Assembly: GCF_020360975.1 (NCBI RefSeq)
Contig: NW_025408686.1
Location: 310,001 to 374,000, forward strand
Reading direction: 5' to 3'
Length of the DNA stretch: 64,000 nucleotides
DNA from: Hirsutella rhossiliensis
Taxonomy: Eukaryota; Ascomycota; Sordariomycetes; Hypocreales; Ophiocordycipitaceae
In this document: piece by piece, positions 34,231 to 46,600 of the stretch
Numbering within the stretch: the stretch's first letter is position 1
Layout of the letters: the number at the start of each line of letters is the position of its first letter
Notes under the pieces: generated by a model
Databases searched by the model: none
Told to the model about the DNA's origin: nothing
The model's input: the letters and a program-made list of their open reading frames with translations, nothing else
Position numbers and translations under genes: made by a program

Positions 34231-34250
34231 TGCCGAAGTTCACGACTTAG

Positions 34251-34489
34251 GCTAGGTTTTCCCCTATACGGGTAGAAAACTCTTCCCCGCCCTCGCTAAC
34301 TAAGGGTATATACCGTAGCTAGGGGTCTTCTTTATATCTAGGCTCCTATTTAAATAATATATCGAAAAGAATATAGCTTCTATATAAGCTGCCTTCGAAG
34401 GGCTATCCCGCTTAGTTTCTATATAAAAGGGCCTATTATTTAAAGCTTCTAAGTAGCTCTATTAAGCCTATATAACCTTTATAGTAAAT
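34251..34489. other. RIP-mutated stretch, no gene
   Basis: CpA/TpG-depleted from here on; nothing assignable. Confidence 0.6.
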
Positions 34490-34835
34490 ATAAGGGAATA
34501 TATATTACGGTATAATTAGTTAGGTAGTAGAGATAGCTAGAGGTACTATACTATATATATTATATTCTCTTATTATAAGACTTAAGCTTATTAAATAAGG
34601 TATTTTTCTCTCTTTAGTAAGCGTAGTAAGTTACCTATAACTTACGAGCAAGGTATATATAATTCCCTACTAATACCCTACTAATATATTAGTCCTATAT
34701 ACCTAAGTACTTTATTAGCTTATACTTTTTAATAGTACTTTTATTACTATCCTACCTTTTATAAAAGTATCTTAACTATATCTATAATATATATTACTCT
34801 TACTATATTATATATATTTAGTTAAGAAGAGAGGT
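34490..34835 (-). repeat. ~345-bp dispersed repeat, right copy
   Basis: Reverse complement of 14055-14396, with unrelated flanks on both sides. With its partner it brackets the gene island in inverted orientation. Confidence 0.65.
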
Positions 34836-35194
34836 AGTTTTAAGTAAATCCTTTTTATATTATTACTTATATATAGCCTCTAGGGCTATAGTAAGGCTAA
34901 TAAGGGCCTAGGCCCTTATTAGTAGTACTAGGTAGCTATAAAGCCTAGGGGCTTATAACTAATTATAGAAAGGGTAGCTATAAAGGTAAAGATAAAGGAA
35001 AGGTTAGTTTAGTTCCTCCTATATAGTATTTCCCTCCCCTAAGCGCCCTAGTGCCCCTAAGATACTCCTTTTTAAGCTACTAAGCCGTTCCTATCTTTAT
35101 TTTAGCTAAGAAGGTTAAAAGGGCTTCCCTTTCTTTCTTAGAGCTATAGAGAAAAGGTAAGCTAAGGGCCTCCTTTTATTATAAAGTAAGTAAA

Positions 35195-35370
35195 GGTATA
35201 TATATAAGTACCGTTTATAAGATAATATTAATAAGCTATATAAAGCTCTTTTATATATAGATAGCCTATATATATATATATATAGGATCCGGCCTTTTAT
35301 ATATAACTATATAGCTTAAGCTATAGCTTAAGCTTATAACCTATATTAGTTAAAGACTCTTATATAATAC
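35195..35370 (-). repeat. Probable LTR segment shared with 11480-11655
   Basis: Same orientation and order as the left copy, including the TA run and the agctta/taagct palindromic stretch. It could be the 3' LTR of the minus-strand gypsy, but 1.5 kb of unassigned sequence lies between. Confidence 0.5.
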
Positions 35371-36810
35371 CCTCCCTTAAGCGCGGTATAGCGCTACCTT
35401 ATTAATAGCTTCTATATAATTAGGCCCTAGGCTCTATATACTACTAGCTCTACCTTACCCTTTCCTATTAATTATACTAGCCCTACTAGCCTTATTATCC
35501 CTACGCTTATTAGCTTAGGTAGCTAGAACCTAGCTCTATACTTATTAGTTAGCTAGCTAGTTAAATAAGGGCGTAACCTATTATATATACCCCTAAGTAG
35601 CTGGCAGCCGGCCTAGACCTATATAAGCCTTAGGTTGCCTATCCTCTTAGCCTTAAGTAGCTTCCTTTACTAAGGGGTATATAAAGTAGTATCCTATTTT
35701 CCCTCTTTCCTTTCTTTCTCCCTTTTCTTTAACTATTATAATAGTAGTAATAAGTAAGTTTTACTTTACTTAAAGCGTTAGTTTATTCCTAGCTATATAA
35801 GCTACTCTATTAATATATACTTATAGTAACCGCTATAATAGTAATAATAGCCTTAATAATAATAATAACTCTAACTAATAAGTTCCTTACCCTATAAAGT
35901 AAGAAGCTATATTTTATTATACTAACTTTTATAATAAATATATTTACCTCCCCTTCCTTTACCTCTTCCTTCTTAAAGTAAATAGAGTCGTTTATTAACG
36001 CTATATTAAGTATAGCCGACGATAACTCTACCGCTACCGCTACTCTTACCTACGCCCCTACTACTATGCCTACCGCTGCCGCTACTACCTCCGCTATACT
36101 AGCTACCCTTATATCGCCCTTTAAAGTAATAATACTATCCCTACTATTACCTTTAACGCCTAGCCCCTTAGCCCTTACCTCTATCTCTACTACCCCTATA
36201 AGTCTATAGTTAAGTAAGTATAATAAACGTTTTCTATTAACTTTATAAAGTATAAGTGCTAGGTATAGGCTAGAGCCGCTTATACCGCCTCCTATATATA
36301 GTATACGTTATAGGAGCTCCCTTACGCTAACTAAGTTAGGCGCTGCCGCGGCGGTAGTTATTACTAGTATATATATACCGGCCGCGCCTATAAGGCAGCG
36401 CCTCTTATCTTACTTACTATAGTATTAGCTTAAAAGGCTAGCGTATATAGGTAGGTATAAGGGGCTACTAAAAAGCGCCTTACCGCCGCTATAGCTACTT
36501 ACTATAACCTCTGTGCCTTAGAGCGCTAAGGGCTTATCCTTAAGTAGGTTCTTCCCCCTCTACTCTCTTACCTCCGCTATTAACTCCCTTAGTATTAAGG
36601 ATACTACCTTTATCGCCTTATTAGCGGTCTACTTAGCCGTGCCCGCCGCCGCCGCTATTATTACCCCTACTACCGCTACTAGAGCTAGCCGCCGCCCCTT
36701 TGCCTTTAAAGCCGCCGCCGCTACTAACTAGCTCGCGGGCTTAAAGGGCTAAATTAGCGCGCTAGAGAGCGCCGCCGCCGCTATTAAGGAGGAAGAGGAG
36801 GCTAATAAGG

Positions 36811-36834
36811 ATAATAATAATAATAATAATAATA
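36811..36834 (+). repeat. AAT microsatellite
   Basis: Eight consecutive AAT/ATA trinucleotides following a gaggaagaggag stretch. In the open plus frame it would encode an Asn tract. Confidence 0.85.
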
Positions 36835-36899
36835 AGGATAAAAGTAAAAATAAGGAATAAGCTTAAGAAGTTTAAGGGCTTTACCTTAAAATAAATACT

Positions 36900-39800
36900 A
36901 TTTTTATCTCTACTTATATTATTATACTTATATTACTATAATTACTTACTTTACTTTACTTACCTTATAGTCTTAGCTTAAGCTACTATTAATAGTTTAT
37001 TATTTTATTATTTTTATTTACTAGCTTATATAAGGCCTTAAACTTATTAAGAGCTATAGCTCTTATAAACTTATATATAAGTTCTTATATAAGGTTAAGG
37101 TACCTATACTACTTAATAAGAACCTTTTAATATTTCTCTTAGCTTACTTTCTTATAGCGTATAGCCTATATCTCCTTAACCTTAAATTTATTATCCTTCT
37201 TTACTTTAATTATAAGTAGCTAAGCGTTTATTATTTCTTATTTAAGTAGCGGGTTAAAAGATACTTAGTAAAGAAGGTTAATACTAATCCTATTATAGAC
37301 CCTTATTAAGAGACTATTAAGCTTAACTACTTATAAGCTAATAACCCTTTATACTATAAACTTTATATATAGCTAGTTTAGCTTTTTCTTTAATTACGCT
37401 AACCTATAATTATAAAGGTCGAGCTATACCTTATCTCTTATTATAAACCTATCTATTAGCGCTTTAGTCTTATTAATATACTACTTTTAATCTTATACTG
37501 TTATAGCTATCGTAGATTAATAGTATTCTATAGTTTCTTATAGCTTCTATATAAATATAAAAGTATAGCTCTTTAGTAATATACTACTATATTACTTTAC
37601 TACTTTATTTATAGTAAATAAAATTAAGGAGGGTAGCTTAAAGCTATATATTAAAAAAAAGGGGGCTATCTTAATAAAGGTTTACTATTTACTATTTAGT
37701 ATAAGCTAGGTAGTAAGGAGCTAGCGGTCTTAGTTTACTTAATTATAAGCTATAACTACTTATAGGTATACCTATACTTCTTAGTTAACCCTCTTAGGTC
37801 CCTTATTAATCTATAGGTATTAAGCTATACTAAGTATCTATATAATTTAAAGTAGCTAGTATAGGTCCTATTAAAAGTTATTAGTTTAATTTAACCCTTT
37901 ATCGCTTATAATAAAGGCTAGCTAGCTATATAAGTAAGCTTAGTATTAAAGAAAGCGCTTTATATAAGCTTTTATATTTATAAATAGTATTAGCTTTAAT
38001 ATTATTAATTTACTAAGTCGGTCTTTAATTACTTATATATAGTAGTTACTACTCTTTATAAGCGGGAGGTCTATTATAAAGTCTATTAAGATATATATAT
38101 ATAACTAGTTTAGTACTAAAAGCTATTTAAGTAGCCCTTTAAGCTATACCCTTTAAATCTTTATATAGCTATAAGTATTATAGCTATAAAGGAAGCAATA
38201 AATATAATACTTTAAGAGGGGCTAGTAAAAGTCCCTTATAAGGCTTATTATTATATCTTACTAGCCTAAGTAACTTATAATACTAAAGTTATAAATAAGC
38301 TAAACTAGCCTCCCTTTATTTATTTAGCTTTAGCGGTCTATCTTTTTAGCTTTTATAGTATATAGTACGCTTAGTACCTATAATCTCCCTTACTAGCGTA
38401 GATACCCTTATAAGTTAATATAGTAGTCGGCTACTTATACTTTTAGCTTTAGCTTTAAGTCTAAGTATTAAGTACTAAACTTTATAGTATAGCGCCCGCT
38501 CTTATAAGTATAGTCTAAAGCTACTATCCTATCTTATAAGTATTAAAAGGCCTTATTTTAAAATACTTTTACTATACGCGTTCTTAGGCCGGTCTATCCT
38601 TCCTTACTAAACTAAGGTAAAGGTATAAGGAGAAGCTTATTTATTAGCACTACGCCTTCTTTTACTAAGGACGCTTTTATATAAGTTTATAGTACTTCTT
38701 ATAAGATAAGCTATAGATCCTAGGCCTCGATATCCGCTCTTATTAAGCGGTTATAATCCTTTTAAGAAAGTATATTTAGGACTATAAAGTCCCGCCTTAG
38801 CTAGTACTTAATTAAGAAGTTAAAGTATAAAAGGTACTTTACTTAGTAAGCTTATTACTTTAAGAGTTACTAGTAGGTTATAAAGTACTTAAGGTTCTTA
38901 TAGTTTATAAGAACCTTAAAGCTCTTATAACTTTAAAGGTCTACTTACTATTACTTAAGGTAGCTAATAATTATTAGTATCTCTTTATTATAAATAATAT
39001 AATTCCGCTTTACTAAGGTTAGCTTATAAGAGTAAAACGCTACTAGTTACTTCTACTTATTTACTTTTTAAGAGAGCATCCGTTTAAGCGCTTAGCCGTT
39101 ATAGTTTACTTTAACTATTATAGACTAGTTAAAGTCCTACTAAAGTAGTACTAAAGCGTATAAGAATAGGTCCTTAAGCGTATAAAACGCTCCCTCTTAT
39201 ATAAGCCCTTAATAAAAGGCGGTCCCTTTCTTAATAATCTTGTTTAAGGGTAATATAATATAAGAAAAGCCCTTAATAAATATCTTATAATAGTTTATAA
39301 ACCTAAGGAAGCTTTATATACTTATATTTATAGTTAAGGCCGCTTAGTCTTATATTACTTAGATCTTTATAAGGTCTACTTATATACCTATACTTATATA
39401 AATAATAAAGCCTAGGTACTTAACCTTCTTAACCTTAAATTTATACTTATTTAAGTTAAGGTAAAGCTTATAAAGTTAAAAGCGCTTTAAGACCTTTTAT
39501 ACTTTCTATATATAGTCCTTATAAGACCCGCTTATATAGATAAGGATATTATTTATATATATAAAAGCGAACTTATTAAGGAAATCTTAAAGTATATTAT
39601 TAATATAACGCTAAAAGGTAGTAGGCGCTCTTAAGAGGCTAAAGGGCGTTATAAGCTACTTAAATAAGCTATAGTATATATAGAACGCTATCTTTTACTT
39701 ATTACCCTTTAAGATCTATACCTTATAGAACGCTTATTTAATATTTAGCTTTATAAACTACTTTACCTTTAAGAGGTTATAAAGTATATCTAAGATTAAA

Positions 39801-41125
39801 GGTAAGGGGTAGCGGTCTAGCTTTATAATTACGTTTAAAGCCTTATAGTTATAATAAAACTATATCTTACTTCCTAGCTTATATATAAATAAACTTAATA
39901 CTCTTACTTTAAAGCTACTTACTTAAATAAAACTTTATTTAAAAGGTCCCTTAGTATCTTTTTTAGTATTAATAGCTTTATATATAATATACTATATAGC
40001 GGCCTAAATAGTATAAGTAGTTCTTACCCCTTTTTATTAATATAGAGTATAACCTTATAGTTTACCTTTAGCTTATATAAGTTAAGCTTATTTACTTCCT
40101 AGAACTTAAATAGTAATAAAAGATTATAAAAGGGCTTTAGTATCTACTACTATAGCTTAGTAAGCGACTTTAGCTTTTTTATTTAAAAGGCCTTATCGAT
40201 ATTTACTAAGCTAACTATATAGACCGCTATATTAGCTATTATATAACCCTCCTCTTACTTTAACTATTATATAGTTCTTATAAAAATAAAGGTAAGGACC
40301 TTTTATATTAAGCGTAAAGCTTATATACTTAGTCTTATACCTATAACGCTTTTATTATAGTAGACCTACTATTATATAAGCCTAAACTATAGCTTCTTTT
40401 AATATAAAATTAAGTATAACTTTATATATAATAACTAAGGTTTCCTAAGAATTAAGGAAAATTTTAGTTAAGGAATTATATAGGCTATAATAAGCTTATA
40501 ATAGCCGTCGACCTTTATAGCTAGCTAAGTAATACCCTTAATCTTTATACTTTTTATTATACTTAAAGCGCTTTTTACTTACCTTAAAGCGATCCTTTAT
40601 ACTAGTACTTATATCTCTTATATAAGCGCCTCGTTAACTATAGTATAGTACTAGTAGCCTTTATTTATAAGGGTAGCGACTAATAAGGAGTTATTAATTA
40701 TAACTTATATTAAAGTAGGTTCCTCTTTTATATAAGCGGATAACTCCTTCTTTTCTTTTACTAGTACTAGTAATTAAATCTTAAAGCTCATCTTTATTCT
40801 AGAGCTATTCCTTTTCTTTTAAGCCTAAGGGAGCGGGGTCCTCCTTATTATTTAAGGTAAGGAGCGGTTCTATCTTCGCTACTTAAACCGCTATAGGTCG
40901 CTTAGCTAAAAGGAAGGGGTATTTTAATATAAAGTATATAAACGTACTATAATATAAGTAGCGGCCGTTAGTCTTCTTTTTCTTAATTACCTTCCTTATT
41001 ACCTACTTAGCCTACTACCTAAAGTATAAGGCGGTATAAAAGGTAGTCGATAGCGTCTTCTTATTATATTTAGCTTAGTCTATATAAGTAGCTAATATTA
41101 AGGTATCTTTATCTATATTAACTAT
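36900..41125 (-). mobile_element. Ty3/gypsy element, RIP-mutated, 5' part missing
   Basis: Minus-strand RT is readable from about 39720 to 39530: AFY-YSLFK-L-TPFSLLRAPTTF followed by RYIN and FAFIYINNILIY. These match the family's 'YG-FEW-V-PFGL-NAPATFQ-YIN' and 'YVDDIL' blocks, with the catalytic Asp pair changed to Asn. 39600-41125 is collinear with the left gypsy at 8404-10620, minus about 720 bp at 40404. RNase H and integrase should occupy 39.2-37 kb, but I read only scattered traces. The 5' end is cut at about 41125 by the next element. Confidence 0.75.
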
Positions 41126-41149
41126 TAAATATTATTATAGGCTATACGT

Positions 41150-43690
41150 ATAAAAGGCTAAGGTTATACTATAGCGACTATACTAAAGTTAAGCTAAAGT
41201 AAACCTATATATAGGTAGGGCTCGACCTAAACTTAGGCCGAATAGCACCTAAATATAAGTTAAGCTAGGGACTAAGGAAGATAGATAATAGTCGTAACTA
41301 AGATAGAGTTTTCCTCCTTTCTCCTTAGCTTTAGATAAATAATTATTTAGCCCTATACTACTATACTAAGTATACGCCGGCCCTTAATATATCTAAAGCT
41401 CCTTTTAAATAAGGCTATAAAGCTTAAAGAGAGATTGGACTAAAAGGATATAATATAGATATCTTAACGACCTAAAGGAGGGAGAATAAGCTTAAAGATA
41501 GTAAGGAGTAGTAATAGGAGGGCTAGACGCCTAGCTAATAATAAAGTAAGCGATACTCTTACTATAGGTAGGAGAGGTAGAGATAAGGTATTAAGTAATA
41601 TAGAGCTAACTATAAATATAAGAACTAATCGGCTAAATTAAGAGGATATACTAAAGGATATATAAACTAATATAGATAGGTATATAAGAGGGGGCTAGGG
41701 GTAGGATAGGTAGTTTAATACCGCCCTTAAGGGCAACGGGGGGGGGCAGCGATACCTATAACTAAGGGGAAGGTAGTAAGGAAGAATAGCTATAAGAAGC
41801 CTTTCTTAAGCCTAGGAAAATTTAACGGATAATAACGGTACTATACCTTTTAGGTATAATATATATAGGAAAAGTATAAGATTAACGAAGAATTCTTCTT
41901 AAGCTTAAGGGAAATCTTTTACTTTATTTATAACTACCTAAACGCTAAGCTATAATAAACGGTCGCTATATACTATAAAATAGGAATAAAGAGGGGCTAT
42001 AATTAAAAGGAATTCTTAAAGTACCTTAACTTAATCTACTTTAATATAGATATTTAGTTACGCGCGGTAGCGGCGATTTAAATAATAAAATAAAGGGAGA
42101 GTTAAATATTTATAGCGTTCCTTTTAAAGTTTAAGTAAAGACTCTTTAAGGCTAAAGGCGGGTCCTAGCTATATAATATTTAGATCGTCTTCCTAGAAAA
42201 GGCTTTAAGAATCTAGCTCTATAAGGTATTAGCTATAGTCGACCTCCTTATATTAAGCTTCGCCGCTTATATTAATTAGGTAGTGTAAATAGCGGCTAAG
42301 CTAAAGAGGGTCTAGTAAATAAGATAACTACCCTTAAACTAAAGGAGACTAATAGATATATACCCCTAAGAAAGGAAGGATAAAGATAGGGATACCTTAA
42401 TAACTAGTATTAACGCCTTAAATAGATAAAGGGAGGGGTAGAGCTAGCTAGAGAATTAGATATACTTTAACTATAGAGTTAAAGGATATATCGCGCTTTA
42501 TTATAAGAAGAGGAGATAGGAACCTTAGAGGGCAGGCATAATAAAGAAAGAGAGGGGCGCTAAGGATAATAATAACTTAGAAAAAAAAGAACCTTAGTAT
42601 AAAGTTAGGCGCTAAGGGTATAAGAGAAATAGTAGGAAGCTTAAAAGTTAATAAGGGACTACCTTATACTAAGCTTAGTAACGCTAAGGGTAAGTATTAA
42701 TAAGAAGAAGGGACTTAATATACTTATAAAGACTAGCTATAATTACTATACTATAATAAGCGAGAGGGTAGTAAAGAAGCTATAGATACCTCTCGCTAAT
42801 AAAAAGAGAAGATAACTAAGGCTATTCTTAAAAGATACTTTAGCTTTATAGATAAAAGGAATTATAGTATTTAAGATAGATATTAACGGCTATATAAAGT
42901 AGACCTTTAAATATATAGTCCCTAAGCTAAGCTATAAATATATTCCTAAGAAGGCTATAGATAAAAAAGAACTAAGTAATATATAATATAGTAAGGGATC
43001 GGATTTAATATAGTAAGGCTAAGATCTAAATAAGCTTATAAGGATTAGAAGTAGTAAGGAGGGTAGAATAGATCTAAGGGGCAAGGATTATTAGCGCGGT
43101 AGTATTTATAGTAGAATATTAAAGGGAGAAAAAGGTAAGGGATAATAAAGAAAGGTAAAGAATAGTTAATATCTAAGTAATTATAATAAAGAATATAAAG
43201 AGAGCACTCTAGCTAAAAATAGTAGTAGACCTAGCGGACTATATCTTAAAGTAGGCGCTAAATATATACCTAGACCTCTTTATACTAAAAAAGGCTTTAA
43301 AGATACCCTTATATAAGCTAAGGGTAAACTATAAGATTAACTTAATACTAGATAAGGATAAGGTAGAGCCCCCCTTATTATAAGGACCCTTTTACGATAT
43401 ATTAAGGGAGGAACTCTTAGTACTAAGGAAGACCCTAAGCGAGCTAATAAAGGTAAACCTAATCCGCTTTAGTAGCTCCTTAGCCGCGGCCTTAGTACTC
43501 TTTACTTAAAAGTTAAACGGTCGCTTACGATTTTACTATACCTACTAAGCCTTAAATATAATTATAAAGAAGGATAGATATATACTACCTTTAATTATAG
43601 AGATACTATAGATACTTATAAAGGTAAAGTAGTTTATAAAGCTTAATATTATAGTATTATTAACGAATAACTTAAAAAACTTCTTATAAA
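41150..43690 (+). mobile_element. Ty3/gypsy element, gag to RT start, cut by a LINE
   Basis: Gag begins near 41.8 kb with a KFNGDNGT-like block (KFdG- in the family). A CCHC knuckle follows at 42463-42504. A GPFYDILREELLVLRKTLSEL segment then leads into RFSSSLAAALVLF, ALNIIIKKDRY and LPLIIEIL (about 43.37-43.62 kb). These are recognisable as 'GP-Y-MSREEL', 'RPSSSPAAAPVLFV' and 'YRALN-ITKKDRYPLPL' of gypsy RT. The sequence stops at about 43690, where LINE sequence begins. Confidence 0.78.
42463..42504 (+). pseudogene. Gag zinc knuckle with all four ligands changed to Tyr codons
   Basis: In the gag frame the spacing X-2-X-4-X-4-X of a CCHC knuckle is exact, but each ligand position is TAC or TAT. 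TGC/TGT for Cys and CAT/CAC for His each become these codons by one CpA/TpG transition. Confidence 0.7.
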
Positions 43691-43699
43691 ACTAATATA

Positions 43700-46600
43700 C
43701 GCCTATAGTAAGTATATATCGCGACTAAAACACTAACTAATACTAGGAATTAATTTAGTAGTATTAATTACCCTTAGTAACGATACTACGCTAAGGCTAA
43801 GGGGTAGGTAGACGTAGTAGCGGCCCTCGACGTACTAGGCTTAATTAGAGCGCGTAGTATAAAGAGACGCTACCTAAATTTATATACCCTAATAGGGCGA
43901 GTTAATAAACCTAAAGTAGCGATACGATACCGGCCTAGGCGCTAAGCGACCCTATAGAAAAAGTAGTATACGACGAACTCGCGGGCTTTATCCTAAGTAT
44001 ATAGTTCGGTAGGGTATAGGCAGTAGTCGAATAGCTCTCTAGGGCGAAGAGCCGCGCTAGTAGCGCGTCGTCGGCGGTGCTCTACGTAAACGAGAGCTTT
44101 AAGATAATAATCTAAGATATAATTAAGGAGGTAGTTAAGGAAGAACTCCGCCTAGGTATTACTTTAGGCTTAGGGGGCCTTAAGCGAACCTAGGCCGCGG
44201 TTATAGCCGAGACTAAGGGACCGACCTAATATAAAGCTATAGTAAAATAGGTCCTACCGCGCTATAAACGTAAGATTATTATAGTCCCTACTAAGGCACC
44301 GCCCGAAATCCTAAGCCGTAAACTAAAGGATATAGTAAAGGCGGTAAATACGGCCCTAAAAGCTATAAGCGCTATAGCGGCGAGGCGCCTCTAAAGTAAA
44401 GATATCGCGGTTATATTTAATACCGCGGCGAGAGCCTATTAAAGGGACTAAGGCTAGGTTAAAGCCGTATTTAGACCGGAGGCTACGATCTCTTACCGCG
44501 CGTATATAGTAGTTACTAAGAACGTCCCTTTAAGGGTAGCGATAGTAGATAGGGAGCGATTACTCTATAAGATTATAGAAGCGAATAAAGTTAAGGTCCT
44601 TTAGGCCTAGGCGCTACGCCCTTAATCTAAGATATCGACGGTAATAACTATACTTATTAAGGTTAGTAGCCTAAAGGAGGCTAATAAGCTCTATAACCTA
44701 AGCTTAGTCCTTAAAGTATAGATCTTTTAATATAAACCCTATAATAAGTCGGTCTAACTATAAAAGTACTATAACTACTATAGATATAGCTATATTGCTA
44801 GGCGATATATATCAATATAACTCTATAGCTAATATAAGAGTATAGTATATAACGGAGGCAAGGATAAATATAGGGCTAAGAAGGGCGAAATCCCCTATAA
44901 CTATATCTTATACTAAGGGGACTACCTATTATAGACCTAGACCTACCTTATAACGAATAAAGCCTAGGAAAAAGTAAGGGAAAACTACCTATATTAACCT
45001 TAACGGTTCGCGAATACCTAGATATACGCCGAGTAATAGGTGCTCCCTACCGTCGAAACCTAGAGCGTTCTTAAATCGACTATAGTCCGGAAGCTAGGAC
45101 TAGGTAGACCGCGCCGGGATAAGAGGTCGAGCTCGAGATACCCGCCGGCTAGTAAGGCTAAGGAGGCCGAACCGAGTTTAAATAATATTCGTAGGTATAG
45201 TAAATAAAGAAGCGCTAGGAGATAGAGCGCCTCCCTCCCTATATAGACGACCCCTTTTACCTTAACCTTACTTATATATAACTAAAAGTACTATTTTAGA
45301 ATATATAGAAGAGATATAAGCTAGCTTAGTTAGCGTATTACTATTAGGCCGGCTTCGACTTAATAGTATTATAGGAAGTAGAAGCTATACTAAGAGGCGG
45401 CCCCCCCCCCTTAGAGCGGCGCCTTATAGCCTAGTCTATAAAGAGGGGAGGTACGCGCTATATATATATAAAAAGCTTAGGCTAGGGACTTAGTCGCCTT
45501 AGTCTAGACTAGACTAAAGCGAGGTAATTTTTAAGGATAGTACTAAACTATAGGCGATTTACTTACTACTAAGGGCCGCGAGGGTAAGAGCGCTATATAA
45601 CCTAAGCGTAATTAAACTAAAGCACCTTATAGTAATAGTAAGGGACTTTAATATCTATTACCCGCTCTAAGATAAATATAATAGAACCTTAGATAGCGTG
45701 ATATAACTTATATAAGAAGCGATAAGACTATAACTTAAACTCGGTACCTTAAGAGGGGAGTATATAAGATTTTTCTATAGCTAAAGGGATAGTACTATCG
45801 ACCTAGCTTAGGTAACGCTAGAGACTAAAATATAGTATACTAGGCCCGACCTAGACTTAACTAGGTTAAACTATATCCCTTAAACTATTATACTATAGGT
45901 CGATACCTAGGCCTAGGTACCTAAACCGGCCCTAAGGTAAAAAGAAGTAAAAGTAAAGCTAGTTAAAGCCGAGACTATATCCTAGCTAGGACTATACTAG
46001 CTAATACTCTAGACGCCTAAGGATATCGACGAGGACCTAGACTATATCTTCGCTACTTTAGTATAGATCGCGATAGCTATAGTTCCGCGCTAAAGGGTAA
46101 GTATTACCTAAGGGCAATATATAGTTTACCCTAAAGGTAAGGAGGGTAATAAGGGAGGCTAAGAGGGCGAGGAGGAAGTATAGGCGGGAAAGGAATAAGG
46201 CGAACTAAGAAGACCTATATAAGGCGTCTATAGCTTAGAAGTAGACCGTCCGCGAGGCGAGGAGGGCCTACTAGCGCGAGTTCCTAAAGGAATTTAGCGC
46301 CGATAATACTAAGCTCTAAAATATAAAGAGGTAAGCTAGACTCCGTAGTAGGCTACTATTAAAACTAACCTATATCCTACCGCTAATTAAGGAAGGTAAG
46401 GACCGATTAATAGAAACCTTTAAAGGGAAGGCCTAGCTATTAGCCGCTAAGTTCTTCCTACTAAAGGCTAGCACGACCTAAGGGCTACCCCGGCCTATAG
46501 CTAAGGCGACCCTTATAGTTAACTAATAGATCTAGCTAGCCGACGTTATAAGGGCGCTAGGTAAGATAGTAAGTATTACGACTACGGTAACCGTAGTCGT

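Larger units (their letters stand above)
34836..36899. other. RIP-mutated region with a GC-rich, coding-looking patch
   Basis: 35195-35370 repeats the probable gypsy LTR of 11480-11655. 36000-36860 is CpG-rich with runs of gccgccgcc (Ala-rich in one plus frame) and ends in an AAT microsatellite. I cannot assign it; it may be an accessory ORF of a retroelement or an inserted element. Confidence 0.45.
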
